A DNA stretch of 64,000 nucleotides from Janthinobacterium sp. (lineage in GTDB: Bacteria; Pseudomonadota; Gammaproteobacteria; Burkholderiales; Chitinibacteraceae): the NCBI GenBank assembly GCA_025360045.1, contig JANYCY010000056.1, forward strand, positions 1-64,000, written 5' to 3'. Under the pieces are notes generated by a model. It saw nothing but the letters and a program-made list of their open reading frames with translations, did no database searches and had not been told where the DNA came from. The position numbers were made by a program, and so were the translations under genes. Positions within the stretch are counted from its first letter, which is position 1. Each line of letters starts with the position of its first letter. Of this stretch, positions 20,464 through 28,807 are shown piece after piece.

Positions 20464-20993
20464 ACGATCAACTCCAACAAACGAATGCTGTTACTTGGGC
20501 AAGATGAAACACAGGCACCACAGCCGGTGCATTGCTCAGCACTAACAAGGGGATGGGCGACTTTACCAACGGCAAGCTGAAAGCGAATCGCCTGCTCATC
20601 ACAGGATTCGCCGCAAATACGGCATTCAACACCGCGATCGGCCAAGCAGCTGGCATTGATTTCTGCGTAAATCTGCCAAGGGGGGCTGATGCTTTGATCG
20701 AGGGCCAAAGACGTACAGGTGCGCGCGCAATCGCCGCAAAAAGTACATTCAGCCTGCGCAAAATCCACCATCGGAAAACCACCCTCGCCCACTTTGATAA
20801 TTTGCGTCGGGCACGCGCTAGCGCAATCACCACAACGCGTACAGCGATCCAGAAAATGCGCCGTTGCCCACGGAGGGCGCGGTGCAGTGGGCGTTTGCGG
20901 TCGACGGCCAAAAAGTAAATTGCGACGAGAAGGGTCCACTCGGCAGCCATCCAAATAGTAAGTTTTTAAGATTAGGCCGCATGTGAAATACAT
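20460..20993 (-). CDS. napF: Ferredoxin-type protein NapF
   Basis: NapF is a cytoplasmic iron-sulfur protein thought to help assemble the NapA cluster. Three four-Cys cluster motifs are visible: CTRCGDCASACP, CTFCGDCARTCT and CTGCGACVSSCP, plus CRICGESCD. The 177-residue form starts at an ATG with AAGAGG seven bases upstream. The first 18 residues are not family-like, and a GTG at 20939 (VDPSRRNLLFGRR) would give the usual 159-residue length, so the start is open. It is the first gene of napFDABC; napE, napG and napH are absent. Confidence 0.92.
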   Translation of the reverse strand: MYFTCGLILKTYYLDGCRVDPSRRNLLFGRRPQTPTAPRPPWATAHFLDRCTRCGDCASACPTQIIKVGEGGFPMVDFAQAECTFCGDCARTCTSLALDQSISPPWQIYAEINASCLADRGVECRICGESCDEQAIRFQLAVGKVAHPLVSAEQCTGCGACVSSCPSNSIRLLELIV

Positions 20994-21038
20994 ACAATGC
21001 CTCTTTAGAGGTGTAAGGCACGGTGCTCGCCACGCGTC

Positions 21039-21054
21039 TACCCCTTTGGAGGTA
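21039..21054. promoter_or_regulatory. Candidate NarL 7-2-7 binding site upstream of napF and narX
   Basis: TACCCCT-TT-GGAGGTA consists of two inverted heptamers separated by 2 bp. It fits the known NarL/NarP dimer pattern (TACYYMT with its inverted copy) at 13 of 14 positions. It lies between divergent napF and narX, 46 bp from the napF ATG. NarL is encoded just beyond narX. Confidence 0.65.
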
Positions 21055-21251
21055 AACGAAACGAATCAAAGACTTGTCTTGCGTTTAAAGTACATAGCGC
21101 GATGCGGGCGATTAGGCTATGTTTTGCTACCTTGCATCGATCGACCCCTTATGCAGACTAAAAGTAGGCAAAGCAGGCTCTGTGAATGAGAAGCTGTAAA
21201 TGAATCACGCTGCCGCACAACAACGGGCATGGAAATTTGGAGGTATGGCTT

Positions 21252-23102
21252 ATGCGTATTGGGGATTATTTCCGCCAAGCGTCGATTTTGCAGTTTATTA
21301 CCCGCGCATTATTGCTGATGGTTTTGCCCGCGTTTCTGGCGTTTTTTATGAGCTGGAGCACGGTTGTGCGCTCCACAGGCGAAGGGGCTGCGATTAATCT
21401 GGCGGGCTCCTTACGTAAGCAAGTGTATTTAATCGTCGCTACTCACGAATCCCCGCCCGCCCCAGTGCCCGGCAGCCGCCCTCTACTGCAAGAAGTGATC
21501 GCTGAATTTGAGCAGCGCCTTTATCACCCTATCCTGCTAAATAATCTACCTAAGCAGGCCGATGACCCTGTGCGCGTCAGCTACAACCATATGGAAATGA
21601 CTTGGCGTACCGATGTTAAAAATGAGCTATCGCAACTCAATAGCGAACACGACGGCAGCCTGCTTCCTGAAGCGATTCGTTTTGTCTCTTTAATTGATAC
21701 CTATGTAGAAGCCATCGAAGCTAAGCACGAAAGCCGCTTACTCTGGCTGGGGCGGATTCAGTGGATTACTTTAGGCGTGATGTTGTTGATCCTGCTAGGC
21801 ACTGTGCGCTGGCTGTCGAAACGCGTAACTCAGCCGCTGATCGCCATGGCCCACGCAGCGAGCAAAATTAAAGATGGCGATTTAAGCGTGCGTGCCCCAG
21901 AACAGGGCGCAGGTGAAATCACCCAACTTGGCCAAGCCATCAACCATATGGTGGCCGAATTAGCGCGTGGCATTGGAGAGTTAGAATCGCGCGTGAACGA
22001 GAAAACCAAGGCCTTATCGCAAAACCAGCGCAGTCTAGAACTGCTCTACCGCATTAAGCAGCGTCTATCTGATCAAGACCCCAACCAAGCCACGTTTAAT
22101 CAAGTATTAAGCGACTTAGGCAGCGTGATCGAGCTAGAACACGCGGCCATTTGCATCACAGAAACCGAGCAAGCTCCGCTTGCATTTCGCTTTGCCATCA
22201 TGCCCAACAAGGCAAACGAGCATTGCGATCAAAAAGCCTGTGCATCCTGTAGTGATGCCGTCAACACGCCTACTCTAAACACCAATTACCCTGTATTTCA
22301 GCTGACTGACGGCCGAAAAAACTACGGCATCATGCCCATTCAACTCAAGCCAGGCCGAAAACTAGCCGACTGGCAGCAGCAATTATTGGAAGCCGTGGCG
22401 CGGCAAATTGGCACGGCGCTGGCCAATGCCAAACGCACGCAGGCACTGCACCGCCTAGCCCTGCACGAAGAGCGCTCGGTGATTGCACGTGAGCTGCATG
22501 ATTCTTTAGCGCAATCTTTATCCTATTTAAAAATCCAAGTACTTCGATTACAAAACGAATTCCCCGAGGCCGCCCGCAGCGACACCGCCCAAGCCGTGCT
22601 CACTGAATTACGCCAAGGCTTAAATGATGCTTACCGCCAGCTACGCGAATTACTCAACACCTTTCGCCTACAAATGCACGAGCGCGGGCTGGCCGAGGCG
22701 CTCGAGCAAACCGTGAGCGAATTCGCAGAACGTGCAGCCCATCCGGTGATTCTAGAAAACCAGCTGATGGGGGTTGAGCTGAGTGCGCATGAAGAAATCC
22801 ATATCTTACAAATTGTGCGAGAAGCACTCGCCAACATCGAACGCCACGCCCATGCCGAGCACGCTTGGGTCACGCTGATATGGCAAAAAAGTACGATTTT
22901 GGTCACCGTTCGAGATGATGGCTGCGGCATCGATGATCTCCCCGACAAAAAACAACACTACGGCCTAGGTATTATGCGCGACCGCGCCAATAGCTTACAA
23001 GGCCAGCTCAGCATCGTCCGTCAACAACCCAACGGCACCCTTATTTCCTTACAATTCACCCCCAATACGCCATTCTCAGTGGCCGAAGGAAACGCACTAT
23101 GA
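21252..23102 (+). CDS. narX: Nitrate/nitrite sensor histidine kinase NarX
   Basis: The 616-residue kinase has a membrane helix at about 13-35, a periplasmic sensor containing a P-box-like stretch AINLAGSLRKQVYLI (47-61) that matches the nitrate-binding helix of NarX, a second helix near 172-188, HAMP, a central module with Cys325, Cys330 and Cys333, and a HisKA_3 domain with His416 in RELHDSLAQSLSYLK. The HATPase domain shows REALANIERHA and YGLGIMRDRA. I chose ATG 21252, preceded by GGAGGT, over the TTG at 21237. The gene overlaps narL by four bases. Confidence 0.93.
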   Translation: MRIGDYFRQASILQFITRALLLMVLPAFLAFFMSWSTVVRSTGEGAAINLAGSLRKQVYLIVATHESPPAPVPGSRPLLQEVIAEFEQRLYHPILLNNLPKQADDPVRVSYNHMEMTWRTDVKNELSQLNSEHDGSLLPEAIRFVSLIDTYVEAIEAKHESRLLWLGRIQWITLGVMLLILLGTVRWLSKRVTQPLIAMAHAASKIKDGDLSVRAPEQGAGEITQLGQAINHMVAELARGIGELESRVNEKTKALSQNQRSLELLYRIKQRLSDQDPNQATFNQVLSDLGSVIELEHAAICITETEQAPLAFRFAIMPNKANEHCDQKACASCSDAVNTPTLNTNYPVFQLTDGRKNYGIMPIQLKPGRKLADWQQQLLEAVARQIGTALANAKRTQALHRLALHEERSVIARELHDSLAQSLSYLKIQVLRLQNEFPEAARSDTAQAVLTELRQGLNDAYRQLRELLNTFRLQMHERGLAEALEQTVSEFAERAAHPVILENQLMGVELSAHEEIHILQIVREALANIERHAHAEHAWVTLIWQKSTILVTVRDDGCGIDDLPDKKQHYGLGIMRDRANSLQGQLSIVRQQPNGTLISLQFTPNTPFSVAEGNAL

Positions 23103-23752
23103 GTGAAAGATACTCCGTCGTCGTCATCGACGATCACCCCCTATTTCGCAAAGGCGTAGTGCAGCTTTTAGCCTTAGATAGCCGTTTTAATGTGATTGGC
23201 GAAGCCGCCAGCGGCGCGGAAGGCCTTATGCTGGTTGAAGCCCAAAATCCAGATTTAGTGATCTTAGATTTAAATATGAAAGAAATGGACGGTATTGCCA
23301 CGCTACGCGCCATTAAAGAACTTGATCTGGATTCTCGCGTAGTGATGCTCACCGTTTCCGATCAATCATCCGACTTAGTCGCCGCAGTGCGGGCTGGGGC
23401 TGATGGTTATTTGCTCAAAGATATGGAGCCGGAAGAAATCGTGGCCAGCCTAGCCGAAGCGCTAGACGGCCAAATGGCGATTCCAGAGCGCTTGGGCCGC
23501 GTACTCGCCCTAGCGATGCGGGAAGACGACGGCAGCGAGCGCAACGCCATGATGGCATCCTTAACCGAGCGAGAACGAGAAATCCTCGGCTGCCTTGCCA
23601 ATGGCTTATCCAACAAACTGGTCGGCAGGGAGCTAGGCATAGCGGAGGGCACAGTCAAAGTGCACGTAAAAAGCCTGCTCAGAAAACTAAACTTCCGCTC
23701 CCGTTTGGAAGCGGCAATTTGGGCGGTGGAGCAGGGAATAAAACTGGGGTAG
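23099..23752 (+). CDS. narL: Nitrate/nitrite response regulator NarL
   Basis: The 217-residue regulator has a receiver domain with the acidic pair DD at 11-12, phospho-Asp57 in ILDLNM and Lys near 107 (LLKDM), followed by a LuxR-type helix-turn-helix (about 150-213) with LTEREREILGCLANGLSNK. It should bind NarL heptamers such as those before napF and ccmA. NarP-type function is equally possible on sequence alone. The ATGA overlap with narX indicates coupled translation. Confidence 0.94.
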   Translation: MSERYSVVVIDDHPLFRKGVVQLLALDSRFNVIGEAASGAEGLMLVEAQNPDLVILDLNMKEMDGIATLRAIKELDLDSRVVMLTVSDQSSDLVAAVRAGADGYLLKDMEPEEIVASLAEALDGQMAIPERLGRVLALAMREDDGSERNAMMASLTEREREILGCLANGLSNKLVGRELGIAEGTVKVHVKSLLRKLNFRSRLEAAIWAVEQGIKLG

Positions 23753-23775
23753 TGGTTGAATCACATTGTGTTAAA

Positions 23776-23920
23776 TCTTAAACCACAGAGTAAAACGAGC
23801 ACACAGAGCGCCACAGAGAAAACCCAAAACGAGGGAAATTCTCCACAATAATTTGAAGAAATAGTGCGGTTTTCTCTGTGTAACTCTGTGTCCTCTGTGC
23901 TCTCTGTGGTGTAAGACTTA
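23776..23920. repeat. Dispersed repeat, family B (CACAGAG...CTCTGTG)
   Basis: The left half has AACCACAGAG, CACACAGAG and CCACAGAG; the right half has the inverted CTCTGTG, CTCTGTGTCCTCTGTG and CTCTGTGGTGTAAGACTT. The whole can fold into a long imperfect hairpin. It lies between convergent narL and moaA, where it could end both transcripts. Confidence 0.8.
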
Positions 23921-23959
23921 ACACTGTGTGCAAAAACTTTAACCCTTACTCAAGGAACA

Positions 23960-24955
23960 TCACCCACCCGTTTGCGACATAAAGCGGATGATTTTGCCGG
24001 GTTGTTCTTTAAACTCGTGGCGCTCTGGTTTTAGTTCGATGGCGGATTTCAGTGCGGCTAGGATCTCATCATCGCTAGCCCCGCCTCTCAGCAGCGGTGC
24101 AAATTCAAACTTTTCTTCTTGTCCTAAGCACATATATAAAGTGCCATCCACGGCCAGCCGAACCCGATTACAGGTGGCACAGAAGTGTTGTGAGATGGGC
24201 GTAATAAAACCCACTCGCCCGCTGCCGTCGCTCGTTTGCCAGTAACGCGCTGGCCCACCGCCTAGCTCGGCCACTTCGGGGATCAGGCCAAACTGGGCAA
24301 CTAGCTGTTCACGCACCGGGTTTAAATCTAGATACTGCGCATTGCGACCCGTGCTGCCCATCGGCATGGCTTCGATCAGGCGCAAAATAAAATCATTTTC
24401 TAAACAAAACGCCACCATGCGGTTGATTTCATGCTCGTTCACACCGCGCATCGCCACCATATTCAGCTTAATCGGCTCAAACCCAGCCGCCTTGCCCGCC
24501 ATAATCCCCGCCATAATCGCGTCAAAACTATCGCGGCCGGTAATCGTATTAATACAGCCTTTATCCAGCGAATCGAGACTCACATTGATGCGCTTCACCC
24601 CTGCGGCTTTGAGCGCTACGGCATGTTTGACCAGTTGCGTTGCGTTAGTAGAGAGCGATAAATCTTCCACCCCCGGCAGCGCCGATAATCTAGCCGCTAG
24701 CTCAGGCAAATTGTGCCGCAGCAAAGGCTCGCCCCCTGTAAGGCGCACACGAGAAACACCTGCTTGGGCAAAGATGCCCACTAAGCGCGTCATTTCATCA
24801 AAACTTAACCAGTTTGCAGGCTCTTCATAGCCATTAAAGCCTTTAGGCAGGCAGTAATTACAGCGCAAATCACAGCGATCCGTTACCGACAAACGCAGGT
24901 AGCGTATGGCGCGGCCAAATCGATCTTGTAAGGGAGCAATCGGTGAAGCAAACAT
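23960..24955 (-). CDS. moaA: GTP 3',8-cyclase MoaA
   Basis: MoaA is a radical SAM enzyme that carries out the first step of molybdenum cofactor synthesis with MoaC. The 331-residue protein has the N-terminal cluster motif Cys28, Cys32, Cys35 (CDLRCNYC), the SAM-binding TGGEPLLR, and the C-terminal second cluster motif with Cys259, Cys262 and Cys276. The chain ends in Gly-Gly (SQTGG), which is required for catalysis in the family. Its position beside nap fits the cofactor demand of NapA. Confidence 0.96.
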   Translation of the reverse strand: MFASPIAPLQDRFGRAIRYLRLSVTDRCDLRCNYCLPKGFNGYEEPANWLSFDEMTRLVGIFAQAGVSRVRLTGGEPLLRHNLPELAARLSALPGVEDLSLSTNATQLVKHAVALKAAGVKRINVSLDSLDKGCINTITGRDSFDAIMAGIMAGKAAGFEPIKLNMVAMRGVNEHEINRMVAFCLENDFILRLIEAMPMGSTGRNAQYLDLNPVREQLVAQFGLIPEVAELGGGPARYWQTSDGSGRVGFITPISQHFCATCNRVRLAVDGTLYMCLGQEEKFEFAPLLRGGASDDEILAALKSAIELKPERHEFKEQPGKIIRFMSQTGG

Positions 24956-25369
24956 CGGGCTTCCTTAAAACGGGGAGAGAGCAGCTTTCAATGAAGCTCA
25001 TCATGAGTCGCACTATATGGCGATTTATGACAGCTCAACAACGTATATTCTGACAATCTGCAGCAGGGAATTTATTGCAGATGACGATGCAGGCACAAAA
25101 ACGTACCCCACCCTGCCCATACATACCCCCCTTTAAACATTCCCAAATCGTCACCTCCCACTATAACGCCAAGCCTGTGAATTAGCCTGTTGCATTTAGG
25201 ACTACCTCTTCTGAGATAGGCCCAAATACCTGTCAGCAAAAAGCGCTACATCCCTATACTAGGGTCTATTGATGTTTCATTCACCATTACGCCTGAGCTG
25301 GAAAACTTGCCAGGCGAAAAAACCATCAATTTCTAAACCGCCTTTTCTAACCTGACTGACTACTGAACC
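24956..25369. other. Divergent moaA-ccmA regulatory region
   Basis: These 414 bp hold no credible gene and no copy of the window's repeat families. A NarL-type inverted site lies at 25203-25218 and further TACC-type half sites at about 25122-25131 and 25228-25234. The stretch TATACT at 25255-25260 could be a -10 for ccmA, but I see no matching -35. Confidence 0.5.
25203..25218. promoter_or_regulatory. Candidate NarL 7-2-7 binding site upstream of ccmA
   Basis: TACCTCT-TC-TGAGATA: the first heptamer fits the NarL consensus fully and the inverted second at five of seven positions, with the correct 2-bp spacing. It lies about 150 bp before ccmA. In E. coli the linked nap-ccm genes are known NarL/NarP targets, which supports the reading but does not prove it. 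Confidence 0.45.
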
Positions 25370-26002
25370 ATGCTTTCTGTATCCAGACTTTCAGCAGAGC
25401 GCGCTGATCGCCCCCTTTTTACCGATCTGTCTTTTGCCCTGAATGCGGGGCAATGCCTGCACCTGCGCGGCGCGAACGGTGCGGGTAAAACGAGCTTGCT
25501 TAAAATGCTGGCGGGACTGAGCACTGCGCAGGATGGCGAAATCATCTGGCAAGGCAAAGCATTGGCGGCTTGGGGCGATGATTACTACACCGCGCTGCAT
25601 TATCTGGGCCACAAAGATGGCTTAAAAGATTTACTCAGCCCGCTGGCCAATTTAAAGCTTGCCGCCGATTTGTCAGGACAGGCTTTAAGCGAAGCCGCAG
25701 CACTTAAAACCCTCGCTCAAGTCGGGTTGATCCACCAATGCGATCTAGCCGTTCGCTCCCTTTCGCAAGGGCAAAAAAAACGCGCGGCCTTGGCAAGACT
25801 ACTCGCCATTAGCCGCCCTCTTTGGTTACTTGACGAGCCTTTTGTTGGCCTCGATCAAGCCGCGCAAAATCAGCTTGGCGAATGGATCGCCGCGCACAAT
25901 CGTGGCGGCGGCATGGTGATGCTAACCTCGCATCAAGCCCTACCCCCAGCCATTCAAAACATCATCGAGCTGGATTTAAAGCGGGTGGCGCAATATGAGT
26001 AG
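25370..26002 (+). CDS. ccmA: Haem exporter ATP-binding protein CcmA
   Basis: CcmA is the ATPase of the CcmABCD complex, which releases holo-CcmE from CcmC. The 210-residue protein has Walker A GANGAGKTS (about 35-43), signature LSQGQKKRAALARLL and Walker B WLLDEPFVGLD. It is the first gene of the ccm operon and overlaps ccmB by eight bases. Confidence 0.95.
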   Translation: MLSVSRLSAERADRPLFTDLSFALNAGQCLHLRGANGAGKTSLLKMLAGLSTAQDGEIIWQGKALAAWGDDYYTALHYLGHKDGLKDLLSPLANLKLAADLSGQALSEAAALKTLAQVGLIHQCDLAVRSLSQGQKKRAALARLLAISRPLWLLDEPFVGLDQAAQNQLGEWIAAHNRGGGMVMLTSHQALPPAIQNIIELDLKRVAQYE

Positions 26003-26669
26003 CGCACACTTTTTTGCAGCCATCGTTCACCGTGATTTATTACTGGCCTGGCAGCAGCGTGGCGATTTACTGGTGGGCGTGGTGTTCTTTGTTTTGATCG
26101 CCTGTCTATTTCCGCTCGCCATTGGGCCTGAGCCTAAGCTACTCGCCCGTATCGGCCCCGGCGTGCTGTGGGTGGCGGTGATTCTCGCCAACCTGCTCGC
26201 CCTGCCCCGGCTATTTAATAACGATTGGCAAGATGGCAGCTTAGAGCAATTACTCATCGCCCCTGCCCCCGCCAGCGTGATGGTGGCAGGCAAGCTGGTC
26301 GCTCATTGGTTAACGACGGGCATTCCGCTCACCTTAATCGCCCCTCTTTTAGGCATTCAATACGGATTAGAAAGCGACACCCTACTGATGTTGATGGCCA
26401 GCTTACTACTCGGCACACCCACACTCAGCGCACTGGGCAGCATAGGCGCAGCGCTGACCCTTGGCGTGCGTCAAGGCGAAATGTTATTGGCTCTTTTAGT
26501 ATTACCGCTCTACGCCCCCGTGTTGATTTTTGGCAGTGGCGCGGTCGCTGCCGTGGCAGGCGGGCAATCGGGCATGGCCGAGCTATCCTTACTGGCCGCC
26601 ATCCTTTGCGGAACGCTATTTTTAGCGCCGTGGCTGGCGGCAATGGCCGTGAGATTGGCGGTTGAATAG
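25995..26669 (+). CDS. ccmB: Haem exporter permease CcmB
   Basis: CcmB is the membrane partner of CcmA. The 224-residue protein has six predicted helices, the cytoplasmic segment RLFNNDWQDGSLEQLLIAP typical of the family, and LLVLPLYAPVLIFGSGAV in the C-terminal half. The start overlaps the end of ccmA. The gap to ccmC is occupied by a dispersed repeat. Confidence 0.95.
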   Translation: MSSAHFFAAIVHRDLLLAWQQRGDLLVGVVFFVLIACLFPLAIGPEPKLLARIGPGVLWVAVILANLLALPRLFNNDWQDGSLEQLLIAPAPASVMVAGKLVAHWLTTGIPLTLIAPLLGIQYGLESDTLLMLMASLLLGTPTLSALGSIGAALTLGVRQGEMLLALLVLPLYAPVLIFGSGAVAAVAGGQSGMAELSLLAAILCGTLFLAPWLAAMAVRLAVE

Positions 26670-26700
26670 TTTTGTTTAATGCTGAGAAAAGCTGATGTTT

Positions 26701-26769
26701 TGTAGGGCGGGTGCAACCCGCCATTATTTAATATAAAAGACGAAAACGGCGGGTTTCACCCGCCCTACA
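26701..26769. repeat. Dispersed palindromic repeat, family A, between ccmB and ccmC
   Basis: TGTAGGGCGGGTGCAACCCGCC and GGCGGGTTTCACCCGCCCTACA form long, nearly perfect inverted arms around about 25 bp. This is one of the best-preserved copies. Confidence 0.82.
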
Positions 26770-26805
26770 CATGGCAGCCCACATAAAGAAATATTCAGGA
26801 AAACA

Positions 26806-27573
26806 ATGAAACCAAGCCATAACGGCCCGCGCTGGCTGAATTTATTTTCTTTCGCCTCCCCCATGCAGTTTTACCCGCTGGCTGGGCGGCTAATCCCGCT
26901 ATTTATGGTTGCAGCCCTTATATTCTGTGCTGTGGGGCTGTGGCTGGGCTTTGCCATTGCGCCTAGCGATGCACAGCAGGGCGAGGGCTACCGGATTATT
27001 TTTCTGCATGTGCCCACCAGCTGGATGGCGATGTTTATTTATATGGTGATGGCGTTTTGGTCGGTAATGCATCTGGCTCTGCGCACCCGCTTATCCGCGA
27101 TGATGGCGCAAGCCTTGGCCCCGACGGGCGCTTTGATGGCATTTTTATCGCTTTTCACAGGCGCACTATGGGGCAAGCCGATGTGGGGCACCTGGTGGGT
27201 GTGGGATGCACGGCTCACCTCGATGTTGCTGCTATTTTTTCTGTACCTGGGCTTTATCGCCCTCACCCGCAGCATTGATGAGCCAGATCGCGCCGACAAG
27301 GCAGGCTCCGTACTGGCGATCGTCGGCGTATTTAATGTGCCGGTGATTTATTTCTCGGTTAAATGGTGGAACACCCTGCACCAAGGCGCGTCGATCTCGA
27401 TGGAGAACGGCAGCCGCATGGCCAGCACCATGCTGATCGCGATGCTGGTGATGTCGCTGGCGGCGTGGATGTACAGCATCGCCACCTGCTTATCCCGCGT
27501 TTGCACACTGATTTTGCAACGTGAAGGCCGCACCCGCTGGGTAAAAGAGCGCATCGCCCAAGGAGAAAAATAA
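26806..27573 (+). CDS. ccmC: Haem delivery protein CcmC
   Basis: CcmC attaches haem to CcmE in the periplasm. The 255-residue protein has six membrane helices and the tryptophan-rich WWD segment GKPMWGTWWVWDARLTS (about 125-141), flanked by likely haem-ligand histidines in FLHVPTSWMA and KWWNTLHQGAS. The stop codon overlaps the ccmD ATG (TAATG), so the two are coupled. Confidence 0.96.
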   Translation: MKPSHNGPRWLNLFSFASPMQFYPLAGRLIPLFMVAALIFCAVGLWLGFAIAPSDAQQGEGYRIIFLHVPTSWMAMFIYMVMAFWSVMHLALRTRLSAMMAQALAPTGALMAFLSLFTGALWGKPMWGTWWVWDARLTSMLLLFFLYLGFIALTRSIDEPDRADKAGSVLAIVGVFNVPVIYFSVKWWNTLHQGASISMENGSRMASTMLIAMLVMSLAAWMYSIATCLSRVCTLILQREGRTRWVKERIAQGEK

Positions 27574-27791
27574 TGTTCTCAACAATCTACTGGGCCAGCT
27601 TCAGCGATTTTATTCATATGGGCGGCTATGGCCTTTATGTGTGGGGATCTTTTATTGCCTGTGTTTTTGGGCTGGGCATAGAGTGGCTATTGATCAGGCA
27701 GCAACGTAAGCAAGTGATTCAGCATTTAAGAAGAATGGCTTTGGCGGAGGAGGTGGAATCAGAAAGCGGCGAGCATCCAGCGCTATTGTAG
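27573..27791 (+). CDS. ccmD: Haem exporter subunit CcmD
   Basis: The 72-residue protein has one membrane helix (about 16-38) followed by a basic cytoplasmic segment IRQQRKQVIQHLRRM, as in other CcmD proteins, and begins with the family-like WASFSDFIHMGGYGLYVW. CcmD holds CcmE to the CcmABC complex. It overlaps ccmC by one base. Confidence 0.93.
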   Translation: MFSTIYWASFSDFIHMGGYGLYVWGSFIACVFGLGIEWLLIRQQRKQVIQHLRRMALAEEVESESGEHPALL

Positions 27792-27843
27792 GGAGGGTGT
27801 AACCCGCCTCGCTCATTACCCTTCACATTGGCGGTGTTCACCC
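27787..27843. repeat. Degenerate family A repeat after ccmD
   Basis: TGTAGGGAGGGTGTAACCCGCC is a left arm; a decayed right arm GGCGGTGTTCACCCC follows at 27826-27842. It begins at the ccmD stop codon. Confidence 0.55.
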
Positions 27844-27844
27844 C

Positions 27845-28110
27845 ATGCGCGCTAAGCAAAGTCAAAAAGACCTTTTGAGTGCCTTCGGCACGTTGATTTT
27901 GGAGCGGTTGCCACCGCAGGGGCCTTCCTTTCTTGAACGGCCAAGAAACGAAGCCAAAGAAGGCCGCCCCACGAAACACGAAGGCCCCTGCGCTGCGGAC
28001 AATCGAGTCGGCGGCAGGCGGGATTGGCTCGCTGCCTCGCTCCCAAGCGATCCCCCGCCCCGCTTGTTCCTCGCTCCGGCGTGTTTCAAGGGGACTTTAA
28101 AAAGCCCTAT
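27845..28110. repeat. Probable dispersed element between ccmD and ccmE
   Basis: GCAGGGGCCTTC (27916-27927) and GAAGGCCCCTGC (27980-27991) are perfect inverted copies, and GTGCCTTCGGCAC near 27878-27890 is a small hairpin. The ends are loosely inverted as well (AAAAAGACCTTTTGAGTGCC against GGGGACTTTAAAAAGCCC). The sequence is more GC-rich than its surroundings and carries open frames on both strands with no protein-like character. I read it as a non-coding mobile remnant, not a gene. Confidence 0.55.
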
Positions 28111-28228
28111 GCAAAGAGTGTGGTTGTGATGCTTTTCGCTGTTCATTAATGAAATAACAATTTGGTTAGCGCGCATGGGATTGCACCCACCCGACAAAAA
28201 CCCATCAACAATCATCAAGGAAAAACCC

Positions 28229-28678
28229 ATGTCCCCCAGACGTAAACGTATTTTTTGGATTGTGGGTGCTTTAATCACTTTGGCTTTGGTCACTTTTTTT
28301 GTAGTAAATGCCTTTCGCCAAAACTTGGTGTTTTTCTACTCACCAACGCAAATCATCAATGGTGAAGCGCCGCACGGCAGGGCGTTCAGGCTGGGTGGGA
28401 TGGTGGTGGATAAAAGCCTGATCCGCGCAAGCGATGGCGTCAGCATTCGCTTTGTTGTCACCGACACCGATAAAAATATCCCGGTGCAATTTCGCGGATT
28501 GCTGCCGGATTTATTTAAAGAAGGCAAAGGCGTAGTGGCCGAAGGGAGCTGGGAAAACGGCATCTTCACCGCCACCGAAGTGCTCGCCAAACACGACGAA
28601 AACTACATGCCCCCCGAAGCGCAAGATGCGGTAAACAAAGCGCATCAGAAAGCGGCAGCAAACAAACCCAAACCTTGA
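28229..28678 (+). CDS. ccmE: Haem chaperone CcmE
   Basis: CcmE carries haem covalently from CcmC to CcmF. The 149-residue protein has a short basic N-terminus (MSPRRKR), one membrane anchor (8-28) and a periplasmic OB fold. His122 in LAKHDENYMPP is the covalent haem attachment residue, and Tyr126 is the nearby conserved tyrosine. I chose ATG 28229, preceded by AAGGA. The last codons and the stop lie within the left end of a dispersed repeat. Confidence 0.96.
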   Translation: MSPRRKRIFWIVGALITLALVTFFVVNAFRQNLVFFYSPTQIINGEAPHGRAFRLGGMVVDKSLIRASDGVSIRFVVTDTDKNIPVQFRGLLPDLFKEGKGVVAEGSWENGIFTATEVLAKHDENYMPPEAQDAVNKAHQKAAANKPKP

Positions 28679-28780
28679 ACCACGGAGTTAAGGAGGACAC
28701 GGAGCTTCACGGAGAGCCCAAGTAAGTATTCGCTTCCGATGTAAAACGCCGTGCTCTCTGTGATGCAAGGTTTTGGTTTT
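28664..28780. repeat. Dispersed repeat, family B, overlapping the ccmE 3' end
   Basis: The left arm AACCCAAACCTTGAACCACGG begins within ccmE and contains its TGA; the right arm has GTGCTCTCTGTG and GCAAGGTTTTGGTTTT. Arms are inverted relative to each other. Confidence 0.7.
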
Positions 28781-28807
28781 AAAAGCCATTTAATTTCAGG
28801 AAAAACA

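Noticed and set aside
21061-21075. CGAATCAAAGACTTG considered as an FNR site for nap
   Set aside because: Only one half site resembles the consensus and spacing is wrong, so it is not reported as a feature.
27845-28129. Open frame of 94 codons between ccmD and ccmE, with others on the opposite strand
   Set aside because: The predicted peptides are Pro/Arg-rich without domain or membrane pattern, and the DNA is an inverted-repeat element. No convincing ribosome site is present.
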